From: Caryophanales bacterium UBA6985
GTDB lineage: Bacteria > Bacillota_I > Bacilli_A > RF39 > UBA660
Direction of reading: 5' to 3'
Length of the DNA: 7,637 nt
Assembly: GCA_002450035.1 (NCBI GenBank)
Contig: DJYF01000008.1
Location: 1 to 7,637 of the forward strand
Shown here piece by piece: positions 1 to 5,436 of the stretch. How positions within the stretch are numbered: position 1 is the first letter of the stretch; every line of letters starts with the position of its first letter. The notes below the pieces were generated by a model, which saw only the letters and a list, made by a program, of their open reading frames with translations, was not told the origin of the DNA and did no database searches. The position numbers were made by a program, and so were the translations under genes.

Positions 1-165
1 GATTCTATAGAAATTAATACAATGCAATATATTAAAGAAATACAATTTGGTAGTTACTTACAAACATTTGGATTTATGATTCTATTTACAGCCATAGTAA
101 GTATAGGAGTACATTTTAGACTTAAAAATATAGATTTGATAGAATCTCTTAAGAGTGTTGAATAA
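1..165 (+). CDS. C-terminal end of an FtsX/MacB-type ABC transporter permease (partial)
   Basis: This is the last 54 codons of a gene that begins upstream of the window; it reads in frame from base 1 to a TAA at 163-165. The fragment holds one hydrophobic helix (around FGFMILFTAIVSIGV) followed by a short basic/acidic tail, RLKNIDLIESLKSVE. That tail closely matches the usual ending of FtsX-like (MacB/LolC-type) permeases, where the last membrane helix is followed by an R-x-x-x-I-D-x-I-E-S-L-K motif. Proteins of this family act in the cytoplasmic membrane with an ATPase partner, in export, peptide resistance or cell-wall signalling. The substrate cannot be told from this fragment. The ATPase partner is not visible and would have to lie upstream. 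The family call is fairly secure; the specific role is unknown. Confidence 0.8.
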   Translation, partial: DSIEINTMQYIKEIQFGSYLQTFGFMILFTAIVSIGVHFRLKNIDLIESLKSVE

Positions 166-166
166 T

Positions 167-302
167 TTGCTAGAAAGACTAGTGTTATAAACATCCTTGG
201 AGACTTACGTTTAAAGAATTCTATGTTGATTATCAACCATGGATAACACTTATTTATATAGCAATCTTTTTAGGACCAACAATTGGATTTATTATTTTAT
301 AA
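167..302 (+). pseudogene. Possible frameshifted small membrane-peptide gene or 3' remnant
   Basis: Two bases after the permease stop, a TTG at 167 opens LLERLVL and stops at 188-190. A +1 shift near 182-183 enters an open frame that runs from 183 to a TAA at 300-302. That 39-residue segment begins CYKHPWRLTFKEFYV and ends in a hydrophobic helix (ITLIYIAIFLGPTIGFIIL), which looks like real protein rather than noise. No ATG, GTG or good ribosome binding site serves the second frame. The simplest reading is a small membrane protein broken by a one-base indel, or the 3' stub of a longer lost gene. A terminator follows directly after its stop, which fits a former gene end. I recognise no family, and chance cannot be excluded for so short a stretch. 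Confidence 0.3.
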
Positions 303-304
303 TT

Positions 305-334
305 GAAAGTTAGAATTAACTTTCTTTTTATTTT
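305..334 (+). terminator. Rho-independent terminator after the permease/remnant
   Basis: Perfect 8-bp stem GAAAGTTA (305-312) / TAACTTTC (317-324) with a GAAT loop, followed by a T-rich run (325-334, one A). It would end transcription of the ABC transporter unit. Confidence 0.8.
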
Positions 335-346
335 AAAATTTATTTC

Positions 347-375
347 TTGCTTTTTATATTATTTTTATATAGAAT
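347..375 (+). promoter_or_regulatory. Candidate sigma-A promoter for the transglutaminase-like gene
   Basis: TTGCTT (347-352) and TAGAAT (370-375, five of six consensus bases) are separated by 17 bases. They lie between the upstream terminator and the start at 403. The -35 match is weak and the DNA is very AT-rich, so this is only a plausible assignment. Confidence 0.4.
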
Positions 376-402
376 ACATACTGTTAATTGGGAGAAAATT
401 AT

Positions 403-1350
403 ATGAAAGAAAATGAAGATAAAGTAATTGAAGAATTACTAGACGAATGGCAAAATAATAATGTTAGTTTTAAAGAATTATTATTTAAACTGTTTATAGA
501 AGCGTCTAAAGAAGATAAAGAAAAAGATTTAGATAAACCATATATAATTTCTTATAAAAATATTGTAGACAAGACAGCAGCATTTCTTAATAGTGAATTA
601 TTAGTAGAAGATCCAATAACAGTATCTATTATATTTGAATATTTATTATGGAATGGTTATTTTTCAAATGAACATTCCTATCAATTTAGAATGGATAAAA
701 GAATTAATAATTTTAGTAGTTTTGGTGCTGATATTGTGAGAGGACAAGGGGTTTGTTTAAATAATGCAACAATGCTTACTGATGTTTTAAAACAAATGGA
801 TTATAACGTTTGTTCATCAATATGTTACGTACATCAAAATGAAGAAATACCTAAAGATAAAAGTAATATGCCTCCGATAGAGAGAAATATATATAGTGGA
901 ACTACATTGTTAGAAAAAATTAAGAATAAAAAGAATATTTTAGTTTATCAATTATTAAAACCAATAGCTTTAAAATTTGGTAATCATGCGATTGTTTTAA
1001 ATGAATATAATGGGAAAGTTTTTGCAATTGATCCAACTAATTTATGTTTTATGACTTATAAAGAAGATAATGTCTTAACTTCTTTAAATGGAGTAGTTGA
1101 TTTTGATTTAAAGAAAACATTTACTTCTATTTTGAATAGTGATTCTATTGATAAAGTTAATGATATGTATAATAAAATAAATAATACAAATAATTCATCA
1201 ATTGATTTCTTAAATAATGATTTTATTAGTAATTATTATCTTGAACAAATTAATTATTGTGAATCAAAGAAAGATTTACTAGAAGATTTTCATCAAGAAT
1301 GTAAAAATGATATAAATATAATTTCTAGAACTTTAACAAAACATAAATAA
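403..1350 (+). CDS. Transglutaminase-like (papain-fold) cysteine protein
   Basis: The 315-residue product carries the three spaced elements of a transglutaminase-like core. They are a nucleophile motif RGQGVCLNNATML with Cys118, a histidine motif FGNHAIVLNEYNGKVF with His195, and an aspartate motif AIDPTN with Asp210. This Cys-His-Asp order and spacing is typical of bacterial transglutaminase-like domains, which act as cysteine peptidases or amidases or have lost catalysis. The N-terminal ~100 residues are helical and highly charged, and the ~100 residues after Asp210 are Asn/Lys-rich. There is no signal peptide or membrane helix, so it is probably cytoplasmic. I chose the ATG at 403 over an in-frame TTG at 388 because GGGAG (390-394) sits 8 bases before the ATG and would lie inside the longer reading. 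The disrupted gene at 1363 starts 12 bases after its stop, so the two were probably co-transcribed. The substrate is unknown. Confidence 0.75.
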   Translation: MKENEDKVIEELLDEWQNNNVSFKELLFKLFIEASKEDKEKDLDKPYIISYKNIVDKTAAFLNSELLVEDPITVSIIFEYLLWNGYFSNEHSYQFRMDKRINNFSSFGADIVRGQGVCLNNATMLTDVLKQMDYNVCSSICYVHQNEEIPKDKSNMPPIERNIYSGTTLLEKIKNKKNILVYQLLKPIALKFGNHAIVLNEYNGKVFAIDPTNLCFMTYKEDNVLTSLNGVVDFDLKKTFTSILNSDSIDKVNDMYNKINNTNNSSIDFLNNDFISNYYLEQINYCESKKDLLEDFHQECKNDINIISRTLTKHK

Positions 1351-1362
1351 TTATGAGGTAAT

Positions 1363-1752
1363 ATGTATAATAATTTAGATTTAAATGAGTTCTTTAAAGA
1401 TGAATATTCTAGAGTTAATTATTCTGAAGGAATAGGTGGAGTAGGAATAATTACTGAAAATCAAATAGTTAATGTATATAATGATTATAAATTATGTAAG
1501 TAAGATAATAAGTACTATTTAGGATTAGGAGATCATATTGTTAAATTTGAAGAATTACTTAAAAACTATTATAAGGAGATATTTGATAAATATAGAATTA
1601 CTATTGGTGCTTATACATTTGGTAGTAATGTTAGAGAAAATGGACCTGAAGTTGAGTGTTATTCAAATTTAGAACCAATATATGAATATATATCTAAAAG
1701 AGTTAATAAAAGTTTAACTAGAAAGTTAAATGATAAAAAAATTATTATTTAG
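1363..1752 (+). pseudogene. Unrecognised gene interrupted by an in-frame TAA stop
   Basis: ATG at 1363 follows GAGG (1355-1358) and opens a frame of 46 codons, stopping at TAA 1501-1503. The same frame then stays open for another 82 codons to TAG at 1750-1752. Both halves read as ordinary protein (for example GGVGIITENQIVNVYNDY before, and YYLGLGDHIVKFEELL and YRITIGAYTFGSNV after). The expected whole product is about 129 residues with one stop at position 47. The downstream half has no in-frame ATG, GTG or TTG, so it is unlikely to be translated separately. A single substitution at the first base of codon 47 (AAA, GAA or CAA to TAA) explains everything. The gene follows the transglutaminase-like gene by 12 bases and was probably its operon partner. 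I recognise no family. Readthrough or a sequencing error are alternatives to true decay. Confidence 0.65.
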
Positions 1753-1755
1753 TAC

Positions 1756-1784
1756 TTTAAATTAATATAATTTAGTGTTATATT
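1756..1784 (+). promoter_or_regulatory. Promoter of the SAM riboswitch-metK unit
   Basis: TTTAAA (1756-1761) is followed after 17 bases by TATATT (1779-1784), preceded by an extended -10 TG (1776-1777). The predicted start near 1791 coincides with the 5' end of the riboswitch P1 strand, which supports the assignment. Confidence 0.6.
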
Positions 1785-1790
1785 TAATAC

Positions 1791-1879
1791 ACATCTTATA
1801 AAGAGTGATGGAGGGACTAGCCCTATGAAGTCACACCAACCTATTAAATTAGGTGGTAATGCTAGCACGATAAGATAAC
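1791..1879 (+). ncRNA. SAM-I (S-box) riboswitch aptamer and antiterminator 5' strand
   Basis: P1 pairs ATCTTAT (1793-1799) with ATAAGAT (1870-1876). Inside it are the hallmark SAM-I core elements: AAGAG, then GATGGAGGGACTAGCCCTAT and the GAAG of the kink-turn side, with outer P2 GTGA/TCAC and inner GGG/CCC. ACCAACC follows with the P3 arms CCTA/TAGG, and then GGTGGTAATGCTAGCAC for P4 into P1. Known behaviour of the family is that bound S-adenosylmethionine stabilises P1 and so permits the downstream terminator. Here AAGATAAC (1872-1879) overlaps the P1 3' strand and can instead pair perfectly with GTTATCTT (1893-1900), disrupting the terminator. This gives the classic OFF-when-SAM-is-high switch, and the SAM synthetase gene downstream confirms the ligand logic. 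Confidence 0.93.
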
Positions 1880-1881
1880 TT

Positions 1882-1913
1882 AAATACTCAAGGTTATCTT
1901 GAGTATTTTTTTT
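1882..1913 (+). terminator. Riboswitch-controlled intrinsic terminator
   Basis: An 11-bp stem AAATACTCAAG (1882-1892) / CTTGAGTATTT (1898-1908) with loop GTTAT is followed by further Ts to 1913. The loop and the first three bases of the 3' arm belong to the antiterminator strand GTTATCTT (1893-1900), so the two structures exclude each other. It would also halt read-through from the upstream transglutaminase operon when SAM is abundant. Confidence 0.9.
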
Positions 1914-1959
1914 ACCTTTGTAAGATGTATTATTAACTTTTTATGAAGGAGGAATTATT

Positions 1960-2748
1960 ATGATAGAAAAAGTTAATCCAAGTCATCCAGATAAAGTAGC
2001 AGATAGAATCGCGGGTGCAATTGTTGATTTAGCATATACTAAATCAGATAATCCAAAAGTGGCAGTAGAGCTTCTACTAGGACATGGTAATTGTCATATT
2101 ATTATTGAAACAAGTGAAGAATTTAAAGAGGAGGAAATTGATTCTATTGTTAAAAGAATAGGTGGAAATTTAAAACTTGATTTACAAGTTGTTAAACAAG
2201 ATGAACATTTAAGTAATAATCAAGTTGGTAATATTAGATGTGGTGATAATGGAATATTTAAAGGTGTTCCACTTACACATGAAGAAAAGAGATTATCAAA
2301 AATAGCAAGAGATATTTATTCTAAATATCCATATGATGGCAAATATGTACTTGATGATAAAAAACTAATAATTTGTCAAAGCAATGCTTCTACCGAAGAA
2401 CTAAGAAAAACATATATTAGAAGAGATACAATTATTAATCCTCTTGGTGAATGGATAGGTGGTTCATCAGTTGATAGTGGTGCAGTAAATAGAAAACTTG
2501 GTTCTGACTTAGGACACTCTGTAACTGGAGGAGGCATACATGGAAAGGATTTATCTAAAGCCGATGTTTCAATTAATATATATGCATTCTTAAAAGCCCA
2601 AAAAGAAGGTAAGGAAATAAATATTAGCTGTGCAATTGGAGATGAATATGTAGATGGTAAACCATATTCAGAAATAGTTAAAATAGCCGGGAAATATATT
2701 AAAAAGATAGGTGGTTTTGAAAAACTAGCTGAATGGGGATTATTTTAA
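1960..2748 (+). CDS. metK: Compact S-adenosylmethionine synthetase (methionine adenosyltransferase)
   Basis: It makes S-adenosylmethionine from methionine and ATP in the cytoplasm. The product has 262 residues, against about 380-400 for ordinary bacterial MetK, yet the catalytic landmarks are recognisable in order. They are HPDK (9-12; His and Mg-binding Asp), Glu37 in VAVELLL, GDNG (95-98, the GDQG loop), NPLGEWIGG (160-168), Asp172, RK (178-179), GGGIHGKDLSKAD (190-202; Lys196, Lys200, Asp202) and the AIG of the last strand (225-227). The missing length comes from the N-terminal FTSES stretch, the central domain and a much shorter C-terminal domain that still ends in an AEWGLF-like tail. 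The start is firm: GGAGG (1948-1952) precedes ATG 1960 by 7 bases. The SAM-I riboswitch directly upstream argues that it is a functional supplier of SAM. No terminator is visible after it. Confidence 0.88.
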   Translation: MIEKVNPSHPDKVADRIAGAIVDLAYTKSDNPKVAVELLLGHGNCHIIIETSEEFKEEEIDSIVKRIGGNLKLDLQVVKQDEHLSNNQVGNIRCGDNGIFKGVPLTHEEKRLSKIARDIYSKYPYDGKYVLDDKKLIICQSNASTEELRKTYIRRDTIINPLGEWIGGSSVDSGAVNRKLGSDLGHSVTGGGIHGKDLSKADVSINIYAFLKAQKEGKEINISCAIGDEYVDGKPYSEIVKIAGKYIKKIGGFEKLAEWGLF

Positions 2749-2787
2749 ACAATATAGATAAAAAAAGAAAAAAAGCATAATATCTCA

Positions 2788-2796
2788 TGTTATAAT
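2788..2796 (+). promoter_or_regulatory. Extended -10 promoter for the 254-residue gene
   Basis: TG-T-TATAAT (2788-2796) is a perfect extended -10. No good -35 is seen, only an A-rich tract 17 bases upstream. The predicted start near 2803 leaves a leader of about 15 bases that begins almost at the ribosome binding site. Confidence 0.6.
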
Positions 2797-2817
2797 TACT
2801 TTAGAGGGTGATTATAT

Positions 2818-3582
2818 ATGAGTAAGAAAGATTTTAGAATGTTTAATTTTTTTGGTGAAGAACCTCATATTTATAAAAATAAGCAAAGACAAAGAATGGT
2901 TGACTTTGAAAGTAAAACTTTAGATTCGAAATTTTTAGGTGAAGAAATAATAAAATATTTAGAAAACATCTTTGCTGGAGAGAGTATTTTTATTAATGAA
3001 GAAGCTTTAGATTATTTGGTAGGTACTAAACTTGGTTTAGAAGTTGTTAAATATGCAGTTGCTAAAAATGTTAAAGGAATAGTTGAATTTAATAATGAAT
3101 CGAATAGTAAAGATGCATATTTATTATCAAATGGTTCAGCAAATGTATTTGGTATTAGAGAAGATAACTATTTAGCACTTGATTTATATTCTCCTGTTGA
3201 TACTGAAGAAAGAATTAAGGTTTATAAAGACCTAACTGATTATATAAATAAGAAGACATATCCAATTGATGGAAATCCTGTATTCGGTTTTGATGGAGAA
3301 TTATTTGGATATATTCCTACTTATGGAGGACCAACTTATCAAGAAAGACTTAGTGATGAATATAGTCTTGAAGAGTATAAAAATAAAATAGCTTTACTTA
3401 CTGATGAAGAGGAACTATTTAAAGGTGTAGGTACAAGTTTTGATAATCTAAGCAAGTACTTTGGAATTGAAGGAGAAATTCATAATGAAGAACCAATTAC
3501 TATACCAAAAGATGTACTTTCTAGAACCCTAATTAAACAAACTAAAAATACTAGAGTTTATAGTACTAAACAAAATATTTAA
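2818..3582 (+). CDS. Unrecognised 254-residue soluble protein
   Basis: I do not recognise a family. The start ATG follows GAGGG (2804-2808) by 9 bases. There is no signal peptide or membrane helix, so it is probably cytoplasmic. The N-terminal 30 residues are basic and aromatic (MSKKDFRMFNFFGEEPHIYK). Residues ~35-130 look like mixed alpha/beta with an acidic helix LGEEIIKYLENIF. Residues ~152-174 form a Gly/Pro/Tyr-rich stretch (NPVFGFDGELFGYIPTYGG), the segment most likely to be a conserved motif. An acidic helical region follows, then a basic tail ending STKQNI. No catalytic signature is evident. It is a single-gene unit with its own extended -10 promoter and a strong terminator, 69 bases after metK, so a link to SAM metabolism is possible only by proximity. 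Codon use matches its neighbours. The reading frame is certain; the function is unknown. Confidence 0.8.
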   Translation: MSKKDFRMFNFFGEEPHIYKNKQRQRMVDFESKTLDSKFLGEEIIKYLENIFAGESIFINEEALDYLVGTKLGLEVVKYAVAKNVKGIVEFNNESNSKDAYLLSNGSANVFGIREDNYLALDLYSPVDTEERIKVYKDLTDYINKKTYPIDGNPVFGFDGELFGYIPTYGGPTYQERLSDEYSLEEYKNKIALLTDEEELFKGVGTSFDNLSKYFGIEGEIHNEEPITIPKDVLSRTLIKQTKNTRVYSTKQNI

Positions 3583-3590
3583 TTAAAAAG

Positions 3591-3621
3591 AATAATAAAT
3601 GTTATCATTTATTATTTTTTT
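3591..3621 (+). terminator. Rho-independent terminator
   Basis: Perfect 11-bp stem AATAATAAATG (3591-3601) / CATTTATTATT (3606-3616) with loop TTAT, running into a T tract (to 3621). It lies 8 bases after the stop of the 254-residue gene. Confidence 0.85.
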
Positions 3622-3628
3622 ATGCCTA

Positions 3629-3657
3629 TTGTTTTAAAACTAATTTAAAGGTATCAT
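3629..3657 (+). promoter_or_regulatory. Candidate promoter for the membrane-anchored beta-helix gene
   Basis: TTGTTT (3629-3634), a 17-base spacer, then TATCAT (3652-3657, five of six consensus bases). The spacer overlaps a short palindrome GTTTTAAAAC (3631-3640), which may be chance in such AT-rich DNA. It lies between the preceding terminator and the gene start. Confidence 0.4.
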
Positions 3658-3694
3658 TATTATTGGAATATATGTGAAAGATGAGGATTATAAG

Positions 3695-5407
3695 ATGATA
3701 GAGAACAACAATGAGGTACAAAATAGTGAAAATAATAGTTATGATGTATACTCTAAAATCATGGATGAAAATAACAATGAAGAAAAAAATCAAAATGTAG
3801 TAGAAGATTATACAAGTACTAGAAGTAGCTTTGTTCTAGTAACTGTAGTATTCTCAGTTGTCCTAATTATTTGTTGTGTCTTCTATTATCTATTCTTTTT
3901 ATATGATTATCCTACTAGTAAAAAGAGTAAGGAACTAACTAGTAATGAACTTAATGTAGATTTATCTAAACTTACTGTTAATAATAGTAATATTAAAACA
4001 TATGAATTAGCTGACTATAATTCTTTTATAAATGATTATAAAGCCAATACTTTACCAGATGTATATGTAACTAAATTCATATTTGATGGTGTTGATACTT
4101 ACAAAGCATTAGATATTGATGACTTTATTAAAGAAGGAAATGAAGTCGAACAAAAAACTCTTGAAGCAACAGTTTTAAATATAACAGCATCAGTTAAGTT
4201 AACAGGTAAACTTAAAGGAATGCTTGCTGTTAATACTAATAAAATAGATAATGACATATCAATAGTTTTAAACGGTGTATCAATTGATACAGACTCAAAA
4301 AAGATTCCAGCTATATTTGTATATAACAAGGATACAAATTATTCTGAGCATAAAGTAACAATTAAAACACTTGATAGTACAACTAACAATATAGAAGGTG
4401 GAAAGTTTAAAAAAACAAGTTTAATACCAATTGAGGAATTGTCTAATTATATTAATAATTATTCAGGTGAATTTAATAGATATTATCAAGAGTACACTAA
4501 ATACTATGGAGTTTATACTAAGGATCAAATTGATGATATATTATTTGCAAGAGTAATAGCTGATGATGAAGATTTAATAGAAGGAGATCCGTATTACTTC
4601 TATAAAGCAAGTGGAACAATTAGTTCTGATATCGACCTTTATTTTGAAGGCAAAGGTATTCTTAATGTAACAAGTAAGAATAAAGAAGGAATAGAAGTAA
4701 AGGGTAATTTAGCATTCATAGGTGGAGATGGAGAATATAATATTTCATCAAAAGATGATGGACTTAATACAGCATCAATAAGAACACCTTCCTCCCCAGC
4801 TAGAAATGATATATTTATTAATGTTAAGTCTTTAACATCTATTGTTTCCCTAGATGCGTCTGAAGGAGATGCAATTGATTCAAATGGTAAGGTAACTATA
4901 GAAGGTGGAAAAATAATTGCTTTATCTAAACCAGGACAAGATGATGGTATAGATTCAACGGATGGTACATATATAAACGGAGGTACTATAATATCAACTG
5001 GTGATATGAACGTTGGAGCTGAGTCATCATCTAAACAAAGAACAGTTGTTTTAACGTTTAAAGAAAATGTTAATGAAAATGAACTTATTACAATGCTTGA
5101 TAGTAACAACAATGTAGTATTCTCATATTTAACTGATAGATCTTATAAAGAATTATTGTATAGTTCTCCTGTTCTTAAAGATGATAGTTATGCTTTATAT
5201 AAAGGTGGAGAAATAGATGGTACATCTATAAATGGTTTTTATGAAAGCGTTAATTCATTTAAAAATGGTGAACAACTTGGGTACTATCCAGTAAGAAATA
5301 CACCTCAAACGAAAATTTCTTATAATGAGTCTGGGAATATTAATTCTATATTTAAAATAGAAGAAATGGTAAATTACTTTAGTAATATTACAAATTATAT
5401 AAAATAA
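3695..5407 (+). CDS. Membrane-anchored Cthe_2159-type carbohydrate-binding beta-helix protein
   Basis: The product has 570 residues. An Asn/Glu-rich cytoplasmic tail of ~44 residues is followed by one long hydrophobic helix (~46-69) and then an all-extracellular region, giving a signal-anchor topology without a lipobox or cleavage site. Residues ~75-300 are a linker-like region of unknown fold. From ~306 to ~440 there are short parallel beta-helix rungs rich in Gly/Asp/Asn: GKGILNVTSKNKEGIEVKGN, GDGEYNISSKDDGLNTASI, EGDAIDSNGKVTIEGGKII and GQDDGIDSTDGTYINGG. These repeats match the Cthe_2159 family, known calcium-binding beta-helix proteins that bind acidic polysaccharides such as pectin. The DDG(I/L) and AID turns are the likely calcium ligands. 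I prefer ATG 3695, with TGAGGA 7 bases upstream, over the in-frame GTG at 3674, which has no clear site. It stands alone and converges on the propeller gene. A role in surface glycan binding is inferred. Confidence 0.8.
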   Translation: MIENNNEVQNSENNSYDVYSKIMDENNNEEKNQNVVEDYTSTRSSFVLVTVVFSVVLIICCVFYYLFFLYDYPTSKKSKELTSNELNVDLSKLTVNNSNIKTYELADYNSFINDYKANTLPDVYVTKFIFDGVDTYKALDIDDFIKEGNEVEQKTLEATVLNITASVKLTGKLKGMLAVNTNKIDNDISIVLNGVSIDTDSKKIPAIFVYNKDTNYSEHKVTIKTLDSTTNNIEGGKFKKTSLIPIEELSNYINNYSGEFNRYYQEYTKYYGVYTKDQIDDILFARVIADDEDLIEGDPYYFYKASGTISSDIDLYFEGKGILNVTSKNKEGIEVKGNLAFIGGDGEYNISSKDDGLNTASIRTPSSPARNDIFINVKSLTSIVSLDASEGDAIDSNGKVTIEGGKIIALSKPGQDDGIDSTDGTYINGGTIISTGDMNVGAESSSKQRTVVLTFKENVNENELITMLDSNNNVVFSYLTDRSYKELLYSSPVLKDDSYALYKGGEIDGTSINGFYESVNSFKNGEQLGYYPVRNTPQTKISYNESGNINSIFKIEEMVNYFSNITNYIK

Positions 5408-5436
5408 GAGATATATCAAATCGATATATCTCTTTT
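5406..5436. terminator. Bidirectional terminator shared by convergent genes
   Basis: AGAGATATATC (5407-5417) pairs with GATATATCTCT (5423-5433), loop AAATC, plus one more A-T pair outside. A T run follows on the plus strand, and an A-rich stretch before it gives a U-rich tail on the minus strand. The hairpin includes the last base of the plus gene's TAA and the final codons and TGA of the minus gene. Confidence 0.75.

Noticed and set aside
54..236. 60-residue minus-strand open frame
   Set aside because: It is antisense to the end of the permease and the remnant, with no ribosome binding site and no recognisable protein character.
1363..1752. Recoded stop codon (alternative genetic code) to explain the internal TAA
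   Set aside because: TAA ends most other genes here and TGA is a real stop, as shown by the minus-strand gene and the RF2 frameshift, so a global recoding is excluded.
2749..2787. Terminator after metK in the A-rich gap
   Set aside because: The tract is poly-A on the plus strand and no stable inverted repeat with a T tail was found.
3631..3640. Palindrome GTTTTAAAAC as a repressor operator
   Set aside because: Short AT-rich palindromes are expected by chance at this composition, and no second copy was seen by eye.
4680..4985. DNA-level repeats or a CRISPR-like array in the beta-helix region
   Set aside because: The periodicity is in the protein (Gly/Asp/Asn rungs); the DNA units are diverged and unevenly spaced.
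4639..5112. 157-residue minus-strand open frame, and a smaller one at 4099-4329
   Set aside because: Both lie wholly inside the beta-helix gene on the opposite strand. Their Ser/Pro/Ile-rich composition is what the reverse complement of its Gly/Asp repeats would give.
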